In this document: piece after piece, positions 53,301-64,000 of the stretch
Layout: the number at the start of each line of letters is the position of its first letter
How positions within the stretch are numbered: position 1 is the stretch's first letter
From: Auanema rhodensis
Taxonomy: Eukaryota > Nematoda > Chromadorea > Rhabditida > Rhabditidae
Length of the DNA: 64,000 bases
NCBI GenBank assembly: GCA_964057225.1
Contig: OZ059898.1
Span: 1-64,000, forward strand
Direction of reading: 5' to 3'
Notes under the pieces: model-generated
Database searches by the model: none
What the model saw: only the letters and a program-made list of their open reading frames with translations
Told to the model about the DNA's origin: nothing
Translations under genes and position numbers: made by a program

Positions 53301-56300
53301 TTTGTTTTGAGACTAATATGGACATGGGGAATCTAATTTTGAAAACCGCATCTCTTTATCTTTCACGTGAAGCGAGTTACATACCAAGTGCACATCACGT
53401 GTACATTTAATTAGCATAAATTAAAGTTCACGTAAATTTCAAAGTCATGGTTACCATGCACCAATATCAATAAAAATTTGTTTTTAGACTAATATGGACA
53501 TGGGGAATCTAATTTTGAAAACCGCATCTCTTTATCTTTCACGTGAAGCGAGTTACATACCAAGTGCACATCACGTGTACATTTAATTAGCATAAATTAA
53601 AGTTCACGTAAATTTCAAAGTCATGGTTACCATGAAGCAATATCAATAAAAATTTGTTTTTAGACTAATATGGACATGGGGAATCTAATTTTGAAAACCG
53701 CATCTCTTTATCTTTCACGTGAAGCGAGTTACATACCAAGTGCACATCACGTGTACATTTAATTAGCATAAATTAAAGTTCACGTAAATTTCAAAGTCAT
53801 GGTTACCATGAACCAATATCAATAAAAATTTGTTTTGAGACTAATATGGACATGGGGAATCTAATTTTGAAAACCGCATCTCTTTATCTTTCACGTGAAG
53901 CGAGTTACATACCAAGTGCACATCACGTGTACATTTAATTAGCATAAATTAAAGTTTACGTAAATTTCAAAGTCATGGTTACCATGAAGCAATATCAATA
54001 AAAATTTGTTTTTAGACTAATATGGACAGGGGGAATCTAATTTTGAAAACCGCATCTCTTTATCTTTCACGTGAAGCGAGTTACATACCAAGTGCACATC
54101 ACGTGTACATTTAATTAGCATAAATTAAAGTTCACGTAAATTTCAAAGTCATGGTTACCATGAAGCAATATCAATAAAAATTTGTTTTTAGACTAATATG
54201 GACATGGGAAATCTAATTTTGAAAACCGCATCTCTTTATCTTTCACGTGAAGCGAGTTACATACCAAGTGCACATCACGTGTACATTTAATTAGCATAAA
54301 TTAAAGTTCACGTAAATTTCAAAGTCATGGTTACCATGAACCAATATCAATAAAAATTTGTTTTGAGACTAATATGGACATGGGGAATCTAATTTTGAAA
54401 ACCGCATCTCTTTATCTTTCACGTGAAGCGAGTTACATACCAAGAGCACATCACGTGTACATTTAATTAGCATAAATTAAAGTTCACGTAAATTTCAAAG
54501 TCATGGTTACCATGCACCAATATCAATAAAAATTTGTTTTTAGACTAATATGGACATGGGGAATCTAATTTTGAAAACCGCATCTCTTTATCTTTCACGT
54601 GAAGCGAGTTACATACCAAGTGCACATCACGTGTACATTTAATTAGCATAAATTAAAGTTCACGTAAATTTCAAAGTCATGGTTACCATGAAGCAATATC
54701 AATAAAAATTTGTTTTTAGACTAATATGGACATGGGGAATCTAATTTTGAAAACCGCATCTCTTTATCTTTCACGTGAAGCGAGTTACATACCAAGTGCA
54801 CATCACGTGTACATTTAATTAGCATAAATTAAAGTTCACGTAAATTTCAAAGTCATGGTTACCATGAACCAATATCAATAAAAATTTGTTTTTAGACTAA
54901 TATGGACATGGGGAATCTAATTTTGAAAACCGCATCTCTTTATCTTTCACGTGAAGCGAGTTACATACCAAGTGCACATCACGTGTACATTTAATTAGCA
55001 TAAATTAAAGTTCACGTAAATTTCAAAGTCATGGTTACCATGAAGCAATATCAATAAAAATTTGTTTTTAGACTAATATGGACATGGGGAATCTAATTTT
55101 GAAAACCGCATCTCTTTATCTTTCACGTGAAGCGAGTTACATACCAAGTGCACATCACGTGTACATTTAATTAGCATAAATTAAAGTTCACGTAAATTTC
55201 AAAGTCATGGTTACCATGAAGCAATATCAATAAAAATTTGTTTTTAGACTAATATGGACATGGGGAATCTAATTTTGAAAACCGCATCTCTTTATCTTTC
55301 ACTTGAAGCGAGTTACATACCAAGTGCACATCACGTGTACATTTAATTAGCATAAATTAAAGTTCACGTAAATTTCAAAGTCATGGTTACCATGAACCAA
55401 TATCAATAAAAATTTGTTTTGAGACTAATATGGACATGGAGAATCTAATTTTGAAAACCGCATCTCTTTATCTTTCACGTGAAGCGAGTTACATACCAAG
55501 TGCACATCACGTGTACATTTAATTAGCATAAATTAAAGTTCACGTAAATTTCAAAGTCATGGTTACCATGAACCAATATCAATAAAAATTTGTTTTGAGA
55601 CTAATATGGACATGGGGAATCTAATTTTGAAAACCGCATCTCTTTATCTTTCACGTGAAGCGAGTTACATACCAAGTGCACATCACGTGTACATTTAATT
55701 AGCATAAATTAAAGTTCACGTAAATTTCAAAGTCATGGTTACCATGCACCAATATCAATAAAAATTTGTTTTTAGACTAATATGGACATGGGGAATCTAA
55801 TTTTGAAAACCGCATCTCTTTATCTTTCACGTGAAGCGAGTTACATACCAAGTGCACATCACGTGTACATTTAATTAGCATAAATTAAAGTTCACGTAAA
55901 TTTCAAAGTCATGGTTACCATGAAGCAATATCAATAAAAATTTGTTTTTAGACTAATATGGACATGGGGAATCTAATTTTGAAAACCGCATCTCTTTATC
56001 TTTCACGTGAAGCGAGTTACATACCAAGTGCACATCACGTGTACATTTAATTAGCATAAATTAAAGTTCACGTAAATTTCAAAGTCATGGTTACCATGAA
56101 GCAATATCAATAAAAATTTGTTTTTAGACTAATATGGACAGGGGGAATCTAATTTTGAAAACCTCATCTCTTTATCTTTCACGTGAAGCGAGTTACATAC
56201 CAAGTGCACATCACGTGTACATTTAATTAGCATAAATTAAAGTTCACGTAAATTTCAAAGTCATGGTTACCATGAAGCAATATCAATAAAAATTTGTTAT

Positions 56301-56489
56301 TAGACTAATATGGACATGGGAAATCTAATTTTGAAAACCGCATCTCTTTATCTTTCACGTGAAGCGAGTTACATACCAAGTGCACATCACGTGTACATTT
56401 AATTAGCATAAATTAAAGTTCACGTAAATTTCAAAGTCATGGTTACCATGAAGCAATATCAATAAAAATTTGTTTTTAGACTAATATGG
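50330..56489 (+). repeat. Large segmental duplication, copy A (35 monomers)
   Basis: Matches 58250-64000 monomer for monomer except for two monomers. Shared rare changes include GTGAAATGAG (50858), ACACGGGG with TTAACAT (51210), GAGGTAC (51386), CACATGAAG (52090), AAGTTTACG (53850), CACTTGAAG (55258) and GTTATTAG (end of the copy at 56138). Inside it, ACAGGGGG AAGC followed by GGGAAAT recurs every 12 monomers (51914, 54026, 56138), so a loose 12-mer HOR of 11-13 monomers is nested within. Confidence 0.85.
53146..53497 (+). repeat. Two monomers present in copy A and missing from copy B
   Basis: Copy A has AACC/G164 then CACC here. In copy B the G164 AACC monomer at 60890 is followed directly by AAGC (61066). 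The offset between copies changes from 7920 to 7568 bp, exactly 352 bp. Because the unit is repetitive, the breakpoint could be placed a monomer to either side. Confidence 0.75.
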
Positions 56490-57369
56490 ACATGGGGAAT
56501 CTAATTTTGAAAACCGCATCTCTTTATCTTTCACGTGAAATGAGTTACATACCAAGTGCACATCACGTGTACATTTAATTAGCATAAATTAAAGTTCACG
56601 TAAATTTCAAAGTCATGGTTACCATGAAGCAATATCAATAAAAATTTGTTTTTAGACTAATATGGACAGGGGGAATCTAATTTTGAAAACCGCATCTCTT
56701 TATCTTTCACGTGAAGCGAGTTACATACCAAGTGCACATCACGTGTACATTTAATTAGCATAAATTAAAGTTCACGTAAATTTCAAAGTCATGGTTACCA
56801 TGCACCAATATCAATAAAAATTTGTTTTTAGACTAATATGGACATGGGGAATCTAATTTTGAAAACCGCATCTCTTTATCTTTCACGTGAAGCGAGTTAC
56901 ATACCAAGTGCACATCACGTGTACATTTAATTAGCATAAATTAAAGTTCACGTAAATTTCAAAGTCATGGTTACCATGAACCAATATCAATTAAAATTTG
57001 TTTTTAGACTAATATGGACATGGGGAATCTAATTTTGAAAACCGCATCTCTTCTTCTTTCACGTGAAGCGAGTTACATACCAAGTGCACATCACGTGTAC
57101 ATTTAATTAGCATAAATTAAAGTTCACGTAAATTTCAAAGTCATGGTTACCATGAACCAATATCAATAAAAATTTGTTTTTAGACTAATATGGACATGGG
57201 GAATCTAATTTTGAAAACCGCATCTCTTTATCTTTCACGTGAAGCGAGTTACATACCAAGTGCACATCACGTGTACATTTAATTAGCATAAATTAAAGTT
57301 CACGTAAATTTCAAAGTCATGGTTACCATGCACCAATATCAATAAAAATTTGTTTTTAAACTAATATGG
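56490..57369 (+). repeat. Five-monomer block duplicated from 49274-50153
   Basis: GTGAAATGAG AAGC, ACAGGGGG CACC, AACC with CAATTAAAA, CTTCTTCT AACC, CACC with TTTTTAAACT, in the same order as 49274-50153, offset 7216 bp (41 monomers). Confidence 0.75.
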
Positions 57370-58425
57370 ACATGGGGAATCTAATTTTGAAAACCGCATC
57401 TCTTTATCTTTCACGTGAAGCGAGTTACATACCAAGTGCACATCACGTGTACATTTAATTAGCATAAATTAAAGTTCACGTAAATTTGAAAGTCATGGTT
57501 ACCATGAACCAATATCAATAAAAATTTGTTTTTAGACTAATATGGACATGGGGAATCTAATTTTGAAAACCGCATCTCTTCTTCTTTCACGTGAAGCGAG
57601 TTACATACCAAGTGCACATCACGTGTACATTTAATTAGCATAAATTAAAGTTCACGTAAATTTCAAAGTCATGGTTACCATGAACCAATATCAATAAAAA
57701 TTTGTTTTTAGACTAATATGGACATGGGGAATCTAATTTTGAAAACCGCATCTCTTTATCTTTCACGTGAAGCGAGTTACATACCAAGTGCACATCACGT
57801 GTACATTTAATTAGCATAAATTAAAGTTCACGTAAATTTCAAAGTCATGGTTACCATGCACCAATATCAATAAAAATTTGTTTTTAGACTAATATGGACA
57901 TGGGGAATCTAATTTTGAAAACCGCATCTCTTTATCTTTCACGTGAAGCGAGTTACATACCAAGTGCACATCACGTGTACATTTAATTAGCATAAATTAA
58001 AGTTCACGTAAATTTCAAAGTCATGGTTACCATGCACCAATATCAATAAAAATTTGTTTTTAGACTAATATGGACATGGGGAATCTAATTTTGAAAACCG
58101 CATCTCTTTATCTTTCACGTGAAGCGAGTTACATACCAAGTGCACATCACGTGTACATTTAATTAGCATAAATTAAAGTTCACGTAAATTTCAAAGTCAT
58201 GGTTACCATGAAGCAATATCAATAAAAAATTGTTTTTAGACTAATATGGACATGGGGAATCTAATTTTGAAAACCGCATCTCTTTATCTTTCACGTGAAG
58301 CGAGTTACATACCAAGTGCACATCACGTGTACATTTAATTAGCATAAATTAAAGTTCACGTAAATTTCAAAGTCATGGTTACCATGAACCAATATCAATA
58401 AAAATTTGTTTTGAGACTAATATGG
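56842..58425 (+). repeat. Nine-monomer block matching 47514-49097
   Basis: Order: CAATTAAAA AACC, CTTCTTCT AACC, TTTTTAAACT CACC, AAATTTGAAAG AACC, CTTCTTCT AACC, CACC, CACC, AAGC, G164 AACC. The rare AAATTTGAAAG change occurs only at 48042 and 57370. The offset is 9328 bp (53 monomers). The eighth monomer has a private AAAAAATTG. Confidence 0.75.
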
Positions 58426-61400
58426 ACATGGGGAATCTAATTTTGAAAACCGAATCTCTTTATCTTTCACGTGAAGCGAGTTACATACCAAGTGCACATC
58501 ACGTGTACATTTAATTAGCATAAATTAAAGTTCACGTAAATTTCAAAGTCATGGTTACCATGCACCAATATCAATAAAAATTTGTTTTTAGACTAATATG
58601 GACATGGGGAATCTAATTTTGAAAACCGCATCTCTTTATCTTTCACGTGAAGCGAGTTACATACCAAGTGCACATCACGTGTACATTTAATTAGCATAAA
58701 TTAAAGTTCACGTAAATTTCAAAGTCATGGTTACCATGAAGCAATATCAATAAAAATTTGTTTTTAGACTAATATGGACATGGGGAATCTAATTTTGAAA
58801 ACCGCATCTCTTTATCTTTCACGTGAAATGAGTTACATACCAAGTGCACATCACGTGTACATTTAATTAGCATAAATTAAAGTTCACGTAAATTTCAAAG
58901 TCATGGTTACCATGAAGCAATATCAATAAAAATTTGTTTTTAGACTAATATGGACAGGGGGAATCTAATTTTGAAAACCGCATCTCTTTATCTTTCACGT
59001 GAAGCGAGTTACATACCAAGTGCACATCACGTGTACATTTAATTAGCATAAATTAAAGTTCACGTAAATTTCAAAGTCATGGTTACCATGAACCAATATC
59101 AATAAAAATTTGTTTTGAGACTAATATGGACACGGGGAATCTAATTTTGAAAACCGCATCTCTTTATCTTTCACGTGAAGCGAGTTACATACCAAGTGCA
59201 CATCACGTGTACATTTAATTAACATAAATTAAAGTTCACGTAAATTTCAAAGTCATGGTTACCATGAACCAATATCAATAAAAATTTGTTTTGAGACTAA
59301 TATGGACATGGGGAATCTAATTTTGAAAACCGCATCTCTTTATCTTTCACGTGAAGCGAGGTACATACCAAGTGCACATCACGTGTACATTTAATTAGCA
59401 TAAATTAAAGTTCACGTAAATTTCAAAGTCATGGTTACCATGCACCAATATCAATAAAAATTTGTTTTTAGACTAATATGGACATGGGGAATCTAATTTT
59501 GAAAACCGCATCTCTTTATCTTTCACGTGAAGCGAGTTACATACCAAGTGCACATCACGTGTACATTTAATTAGCATAAATTAAAGTTCACGTAAATTTC
59601 AAAGTCATGGTTACCATGAAGCAATATCAATAAAAATTTGTTTTTAGACTAATATGGACATGGGGAATCTAATTTTGAAAACCGCATCTCTTTATCTTTC
59701 ACGTGAAGCGAGTTACATACCAAGTGCACATCACGTGTACATTTAATTAGCATAAATTAAAGTTCACGTAAATTTCAAAGTCATGGTTACCATGAAGCAA
59801 TATCAATAAAAATTTGTTTTTAGACTAATATGGACAGGGGGAATCTAATTTTGAAAACCGCATCTCTTTATCTTTCACGTGAAGCGAGTTACATACCAAG
59901 TGCACATCACGTGTACATTTAATTAGCATAAATTAAAGTTCACGTAAATTTCAAAGTCATGGTTACCATGAAGCAATATCAATAAAAATTTGTTTTTAGA
60001 CTAATATGGACATGGGAAATCTAATTTTGAAAACCGCATCTCTTTATCTTTCACATGAAGCGAGTTACATACCAAGTGCACATCACGTGTACATTTAATT
60101 AGCATAAATTAAAGTTCACGTAAATTTCAAAGTCATGGTTACCATGAACCAATATCAATAAAAATTTGTTTTGAGACTAATATGGACATGGGGAATCTAA
60201 TTTTGAAAACCGCATCTCTTTATCTTTCACGTGAAGCGAGTTACATACCAAGTGCACATCACGTGTACATTTAATTAGCATAAATTAAAGTTCACGTAAA
60301 TTTCAAAGTCATGGTTACCATGAAGCAATATCAATAAAAATTTGTTTTTAGACTAATATGGACATGGGGAATCTAATTTTGAAAACCGCATCTCTTTATC
60401 TTTCACGTGAAGCGAGTTACATACCAAGTGCACATCACGTGTACATTTAATTAGCATAAATTAAAGTTCACGTAAATTTCAAAGTCATGGTTACCATGAA
60501 CCAATATCAATAAAAATTTGTTTTTAGACTAATATGGACATGGGGAATCTAATTTTGAAAACCGCATCTCTTTATCTTTCACGTGAAGCGAGTTACATAC
60601 CAAGTGCACATCACGTGTACATTTAATTAGCATAAATTAAAGTTCACGTAAATTTCAAAGTCATGGTTACCATGAAGCAATATCAATAAAAATTTGTTTT
60701 TAGACTAATATGGACATGGGGAATCTAATTTTGAAAACCGCATCTCTTTATCTTTCACGTGAAGCGAGTTACATACCAAGTGCACATCACGTGTACATTT
60801 AATTAGCATAAATTAAAGTTCACGTAAATTTCAAAGTCATGGTTACCATGAAGCAATATCAATAAAAATTTGTTTTTAGACTAATATGGACATGGGGAAT
60901 CTAATTTTGAAAACCGCATCTCTTTATCTTTCACGTGAAGCGAGTTACATACCAAGTGCACATCACGTGTACATTTAATTAGCATAAATTAAAGTTCACG
61001 TAAATTTCAAAGTCATGGTTACCATGAACCAATATCAATAAAAATTTGTTTTGAGACTAATATGGACATGGGGAATCTAATTTTGAAAACCGCATCTCTT
61101 TATCTTTCACGTGAAGCGAGTTACATACCAAGTGCACATCACGTGTACATTTAATTAGCATAAATTAAAGTTCACGTAAATTTCAAAGTCATGGTTACCA
61201 TGAAGCAATATCAATAAAAATTTGTTTTTAGACTAATATGGACATGGGGAATCTAATTTTGAAAACCGCATCTCTTTATCTTTCACGTGAAGCGAGTTAC
61301 ATACCAAGTGCACATCACGTGTACATTTAATTAGCATAAATTAAAGTTCACGTAAATTTCAAAGTCATGGTTACCATGAACTAATATCAATAAAAATTTG

Positions 61401-64000
61401 TTTTGAGACTAATATGGACATGGGGAATCTAATTTTGAAAACCGCATCTCTTTATCTTTCACGTGAAGCGAGTTACATACCAAGTGCACATCACGTGTAC
61501 ATTTAATTAGCATAAATTAAAGTTTACGTAAATTTCAAAGTCATGGTTACCATGAAGCAATATCAATAAAAATTTGTTTTTAGACTAATATGGACAGGGG
61601 GAATCTAATTTTGAAAACCGCATCTCTTTATCTTTCACGTGAAGCGAGTTACATACCAAGTGCACATCACGTGTACATTTAATTAGCATAAATTAAAGTT
61701 CACGTAAATTTCAAAGTCATGGTTACCATGAAGCAATATCAATAAAAATTTGTTTTTAGACTAATATGGACATGGGAAATCTAATTTTGAAAACCGCATC
61801 TCTTTATCTTTCACGTGAAGCGAGTTACATACCAAGTGCACATCACGTGTACATTTAATTAGCATAAATTAAAGTTCACGTAAATTTCAAAGTCATGGTT
61901 ACCATGAACCAATATCAATAAAAATTTGTTTTGAGACTAATATGGACATGGGGAATCTAATTTTGAAAACCGCATCTCTTTATCTTTCACGTGAAGCGAG
62001 TTACATACCAAGTGCACATCACGTGTACATTTAATTAGCATAAATTAAAGTTCACGTAAATTTCAAAGTCATGGTTACCATGCACCAATATCAATAAAAA
62101 TTTGTTTTTAGACTAATATGGACATGGGGAATCTAATTTTGAAAACCGCATCTCTTTATCTTTCACGTGAAGCGAGTTACATACCAAGTGCACATCACGT
62201 GTACATTTAATTAGCATAAATTAAAGTTCACGTAAATTTCAAAGTCATGGTTACCATGAAGCAATATCAATAAAAATTTGTTTTTAGACTAATATGGACA
62301 TGGGGAATCTAATTTTGAAAACCGCATCTCTTTATCTTTCACGTGAAGCGAGTTACATACCAAGTGCACATCACGTGTACATTTAATTAGCATAAATTAA
62401 AGTTCACGTAAATTTCAAAGTCATGGTTACCATGAACCAATATCAATAAAAATTTGTTTTTAGACTAATATGGACATGGGGAATCTAATTTTGAAAACCG
62501 CATCTCTTTATCTTTCACGTGAAGCGAGTTACATACCAAGTGCACATCACGTGTACATTTAATTAGCATAAATTAAAGTTCACGTAAATTTCAAAGTCAT
62601 GGTTACCATGAAGCAATATCAATAAAAATTTGTTTTTAGACTAATATGGACATGGGGAATCTAATTTTGAAAACCGCATCTCTTTATCTTTCACGTGAAG
62701 CGAGTTACATACCAAGTGCACATCACGTGTACATTTAATTAGCATAAATTAAAGTTCACGTAAATTTCAAAGTCATGGTTACCATGAAGCAATATCAATA
62801 AAAATTTGTTTTTAGACTAATATGGACATGGGGAATCTAATTTTGAAAACCGCATCTCTTTATCTTTCACTTGAAGCGAGTTACATACCAAGTGCACATC
62901 ACGTGTACATTTAATTAGCATAAATTAAAGTTCACGTAAATTTCAAAGTCATGGTTACCATGAACCAATATCAATAAAAATTTGTTTTGAGACTAATATG
63001 GACATGGGGAATCTAATTTTGAAAACCGCATCTCTTTATCTTTCACGTGAAGCGAGTTACATACCAAGTGCACATCACGTGTACATTTAATTAGCATAAA
63101 TTAAAGTTCACGTAAATTTCAAAGTCATGGTTACCATGAACCAATATCAATAAAAATTTGTTTTGAGACTAATATGGACATGGGGAATCTAATTTTGAAA
63201 ACCGCATCTCTTTATCTTTCACGTGAAGCGAGTTACATACCAAGTGCACATCACATGTACATTTAATTAGCATAAATTAAAGTTCACGTAAATTTCAAAG
63301 TCATGGTTACCATGCACCAATATCAATAAAAATTTGTTTTTAGACTAATATGGACATGGGGAATCTAATTTTGAAAACCGCATCTCTTTATCTTTCACGT
63401 GAAGCGAGTTACATACCAAGTGCACATCACGTGTACATTTAATTAGCATAAATTAAAGTTCACGTAAATTTCAAAGTCATGGTTACCATGAAGCAATATC
63501 AATAAAAATTTGTTTTTAGACTAATATGGACATGGGGAATCTAATTTTGAAAACCGCATCTCTTTATCTTTCACGTGAAGCGAGTTACATACCAAGTGCA
63601 CATCACGTGTACATTTAATTAGCATAAATTAAAGTTCACGTAAATTTCAAAGTCATGGTTACCATGAAGCAATATCAATAAAAATTTGTTTTTAGACTAA
63701 TATGGACAGGGGGAATCTAATTTTGAAAACCGCATCTCTTTATCTTTCACGTGAAGCGAGTTACATACCAAGTGCACATCACGTGTACATTTAATTAGCA
63801 TAAATTAAAGTTCACGTAAATTTCAAAGTCATGGTTACCATGAAGCAATATCAATAAAAATTTGTTATTAGACTAATATGGACATGGGAAATCTAATTTT
63901 GAAAACCGCATCTCTTTATCTTTCACGTGAAGCGAGTTACATACCAAGTGCACATCACGTGTACATTTAATTAGCATAAATTAAAGTTCACGTAAATTTC
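58250..64000 (+). repeat. Large segmental duplication, copy B (32 monomers plus partial)
   Basis: Repeats copy A with offset 7920 bp up to 61065 and 7568 bp afterwards. Rare paired markers are at 58778, 59130, 59306, 60010, 61418, 62826 and 63706. Changes private to copy B include CCGAATC (58426), AACTAATATC (in the copy at 61242) and CACATGTAC (63178). The copy runs off the window, so its right end is not visible. Confidence 0.85.
63882..64000 (+). repeat. Partial terminal monomer (119 bp)
   Basis: A GGGAAAT-type monomer cut by the window edge after monomer base 119. The array continues beyond the window. Confidence 0.95.

Larger units (their letters stand above)
1..64000 (+). repeat. 176-bp satellite DNA array, about 364 monomers
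   Basis: The sequence ACATGGGGAATC recurs every 176 bases from base 1 onward. Counting monomer starts through the window gives 363 full copies and a 119-bp partial copy starting at 63882. The arithmetic closes exactly: 363 x 176, minus four 4-bp deletions, plus nine 1-bp insertions, puts the last start at 63882. All copies run in the same direction. Most differ from the consensus at zero to about five positions, so the array is young or actively homogenised. Such long, uniform, AT-rich arrays with near-nucleosomal monomer length are typical of eukaryotic centromeric or pericentromeric heterochromatin; the centromeric role is inference. The satellite family is not one I recognise. Both edges are inside the array, so its full size is unknown. 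No coding region exists: the monomer has stop codons in every frame on both strands and 176 is not a multiple of three. Confidence 0.98.

Noticed and set aside
1-64000. Open reading frames in the repeats
   Set aside because: The monomer has stop codons in all frames on both strands, and its length of 176 shifts frame in each copy. Any short ATG-started frame recurs identically in hundreds of copies with no coding signal.
1-64000. CRISPR array
   Set aside because: The period is regular but there are no repeat-spacer units: the whole 176 bp is conserved between copies and nothing corresponds to unique spacers.
1-64000. Brassica 176-bp or Arabidopsis 178-bp centromeric satellite
   Set aside because: The length matches CentBr, but the sequence does not resemble what I recall of that family. 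Monomer length alone is not evidence, as many unrelated satellites are 165-180 bp.
1-64000. Mobile element insertion, telomeric repeat or inverted segment
   Set aside because: Every monomer boundary was followed from base 1 to 63882, and all departures from 176 bp are the four 4-bp deletions and nine 1-bp insertions. No foreign sequence or reversed monomer is present.
50330-64000. Treating the 6-kb duplication as a plain assembly error
   Set aside because: The copies differ by a two-monomer deletion and several private substitutions, which an exact assembly duplication would not show. Read-level confirmation is still needed.

Overview
The whole window is one head-to-tail satellite DNA array. 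A monomer of almost constant length, 176 bp and about 32% G+C, is repeated from the first base to the last. I placed 363 complete monomers plus a 119-bp partial one at the right edge, all in the same orientation. There is no gene, RNA gene, mobile element, inversion or non-satellite base between them. This is typical of eukaryotic (peri)centromeric or other heterochromatic satellite arrays. I do not recognise the family and cannot name the organism. The monomer is not CpG-depleted (5 CpG against about 4.4 expected), which mildly favours a genome with little DNA methylation, such as many invertebrates, but does not exclude a plant.

Monomers differ from the consensus at only a few sites each, and those variants define a layered higher-order repeat (HOR) organisation. 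The most useful diagnostic is monomer positions 138-140, which exist in three states (ATG followed by AACC, CACC or AAGC). Others are at positions 4-8, 28, 31, 36-37, 45, 51-52, 91, 97, 102-105, 116, 151, 158-160 and 164-166. All positions inside the monomer below count from the A of ACATGGGG (base 1 of the window is monomer base 1).

Layout. (1) 1-14608: heterogeneous zone with short 3-, 4- and 5-monomer units, marked by T31 and A116. (2) 14609-18128: two complete copies and a half copy of an 8-monomer (1408-bp) HOR. (3) 18129-20416: mixed linker, rich in CACC monomers. (4) 20417-29568: a 12-monomer (2112-bp) HOR in two full copies and one rearranged copy, separated by an 11-monomer interval holding a hybrid monomer. 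(5) 29569-48217: a zone with length-variant monomers (four of 172 bp, nine of 177 bp) that head units of 4, 7, 8, 10, 11 or more monomers. (6) 48218-64000: a zone marked by G164, G4 (ACAGGGGG) and A8, with a roughly 12-monomer rhythm, in which a 6-kb segment is present twice 7.9 kb apart.

Within the monomer three CACGT motifs sit 32 and 33 bp apart, about three helical turns each. The block around the second one (monomer 57-90) is nearly free of variants, which is the best candidate for a protein-binding site. The array reads as the product of repeated unequal exchange and local amplification. Variant typing was done by eye, so single-base calls may contain slips; the monomer start positions are internally consistent to the last base.
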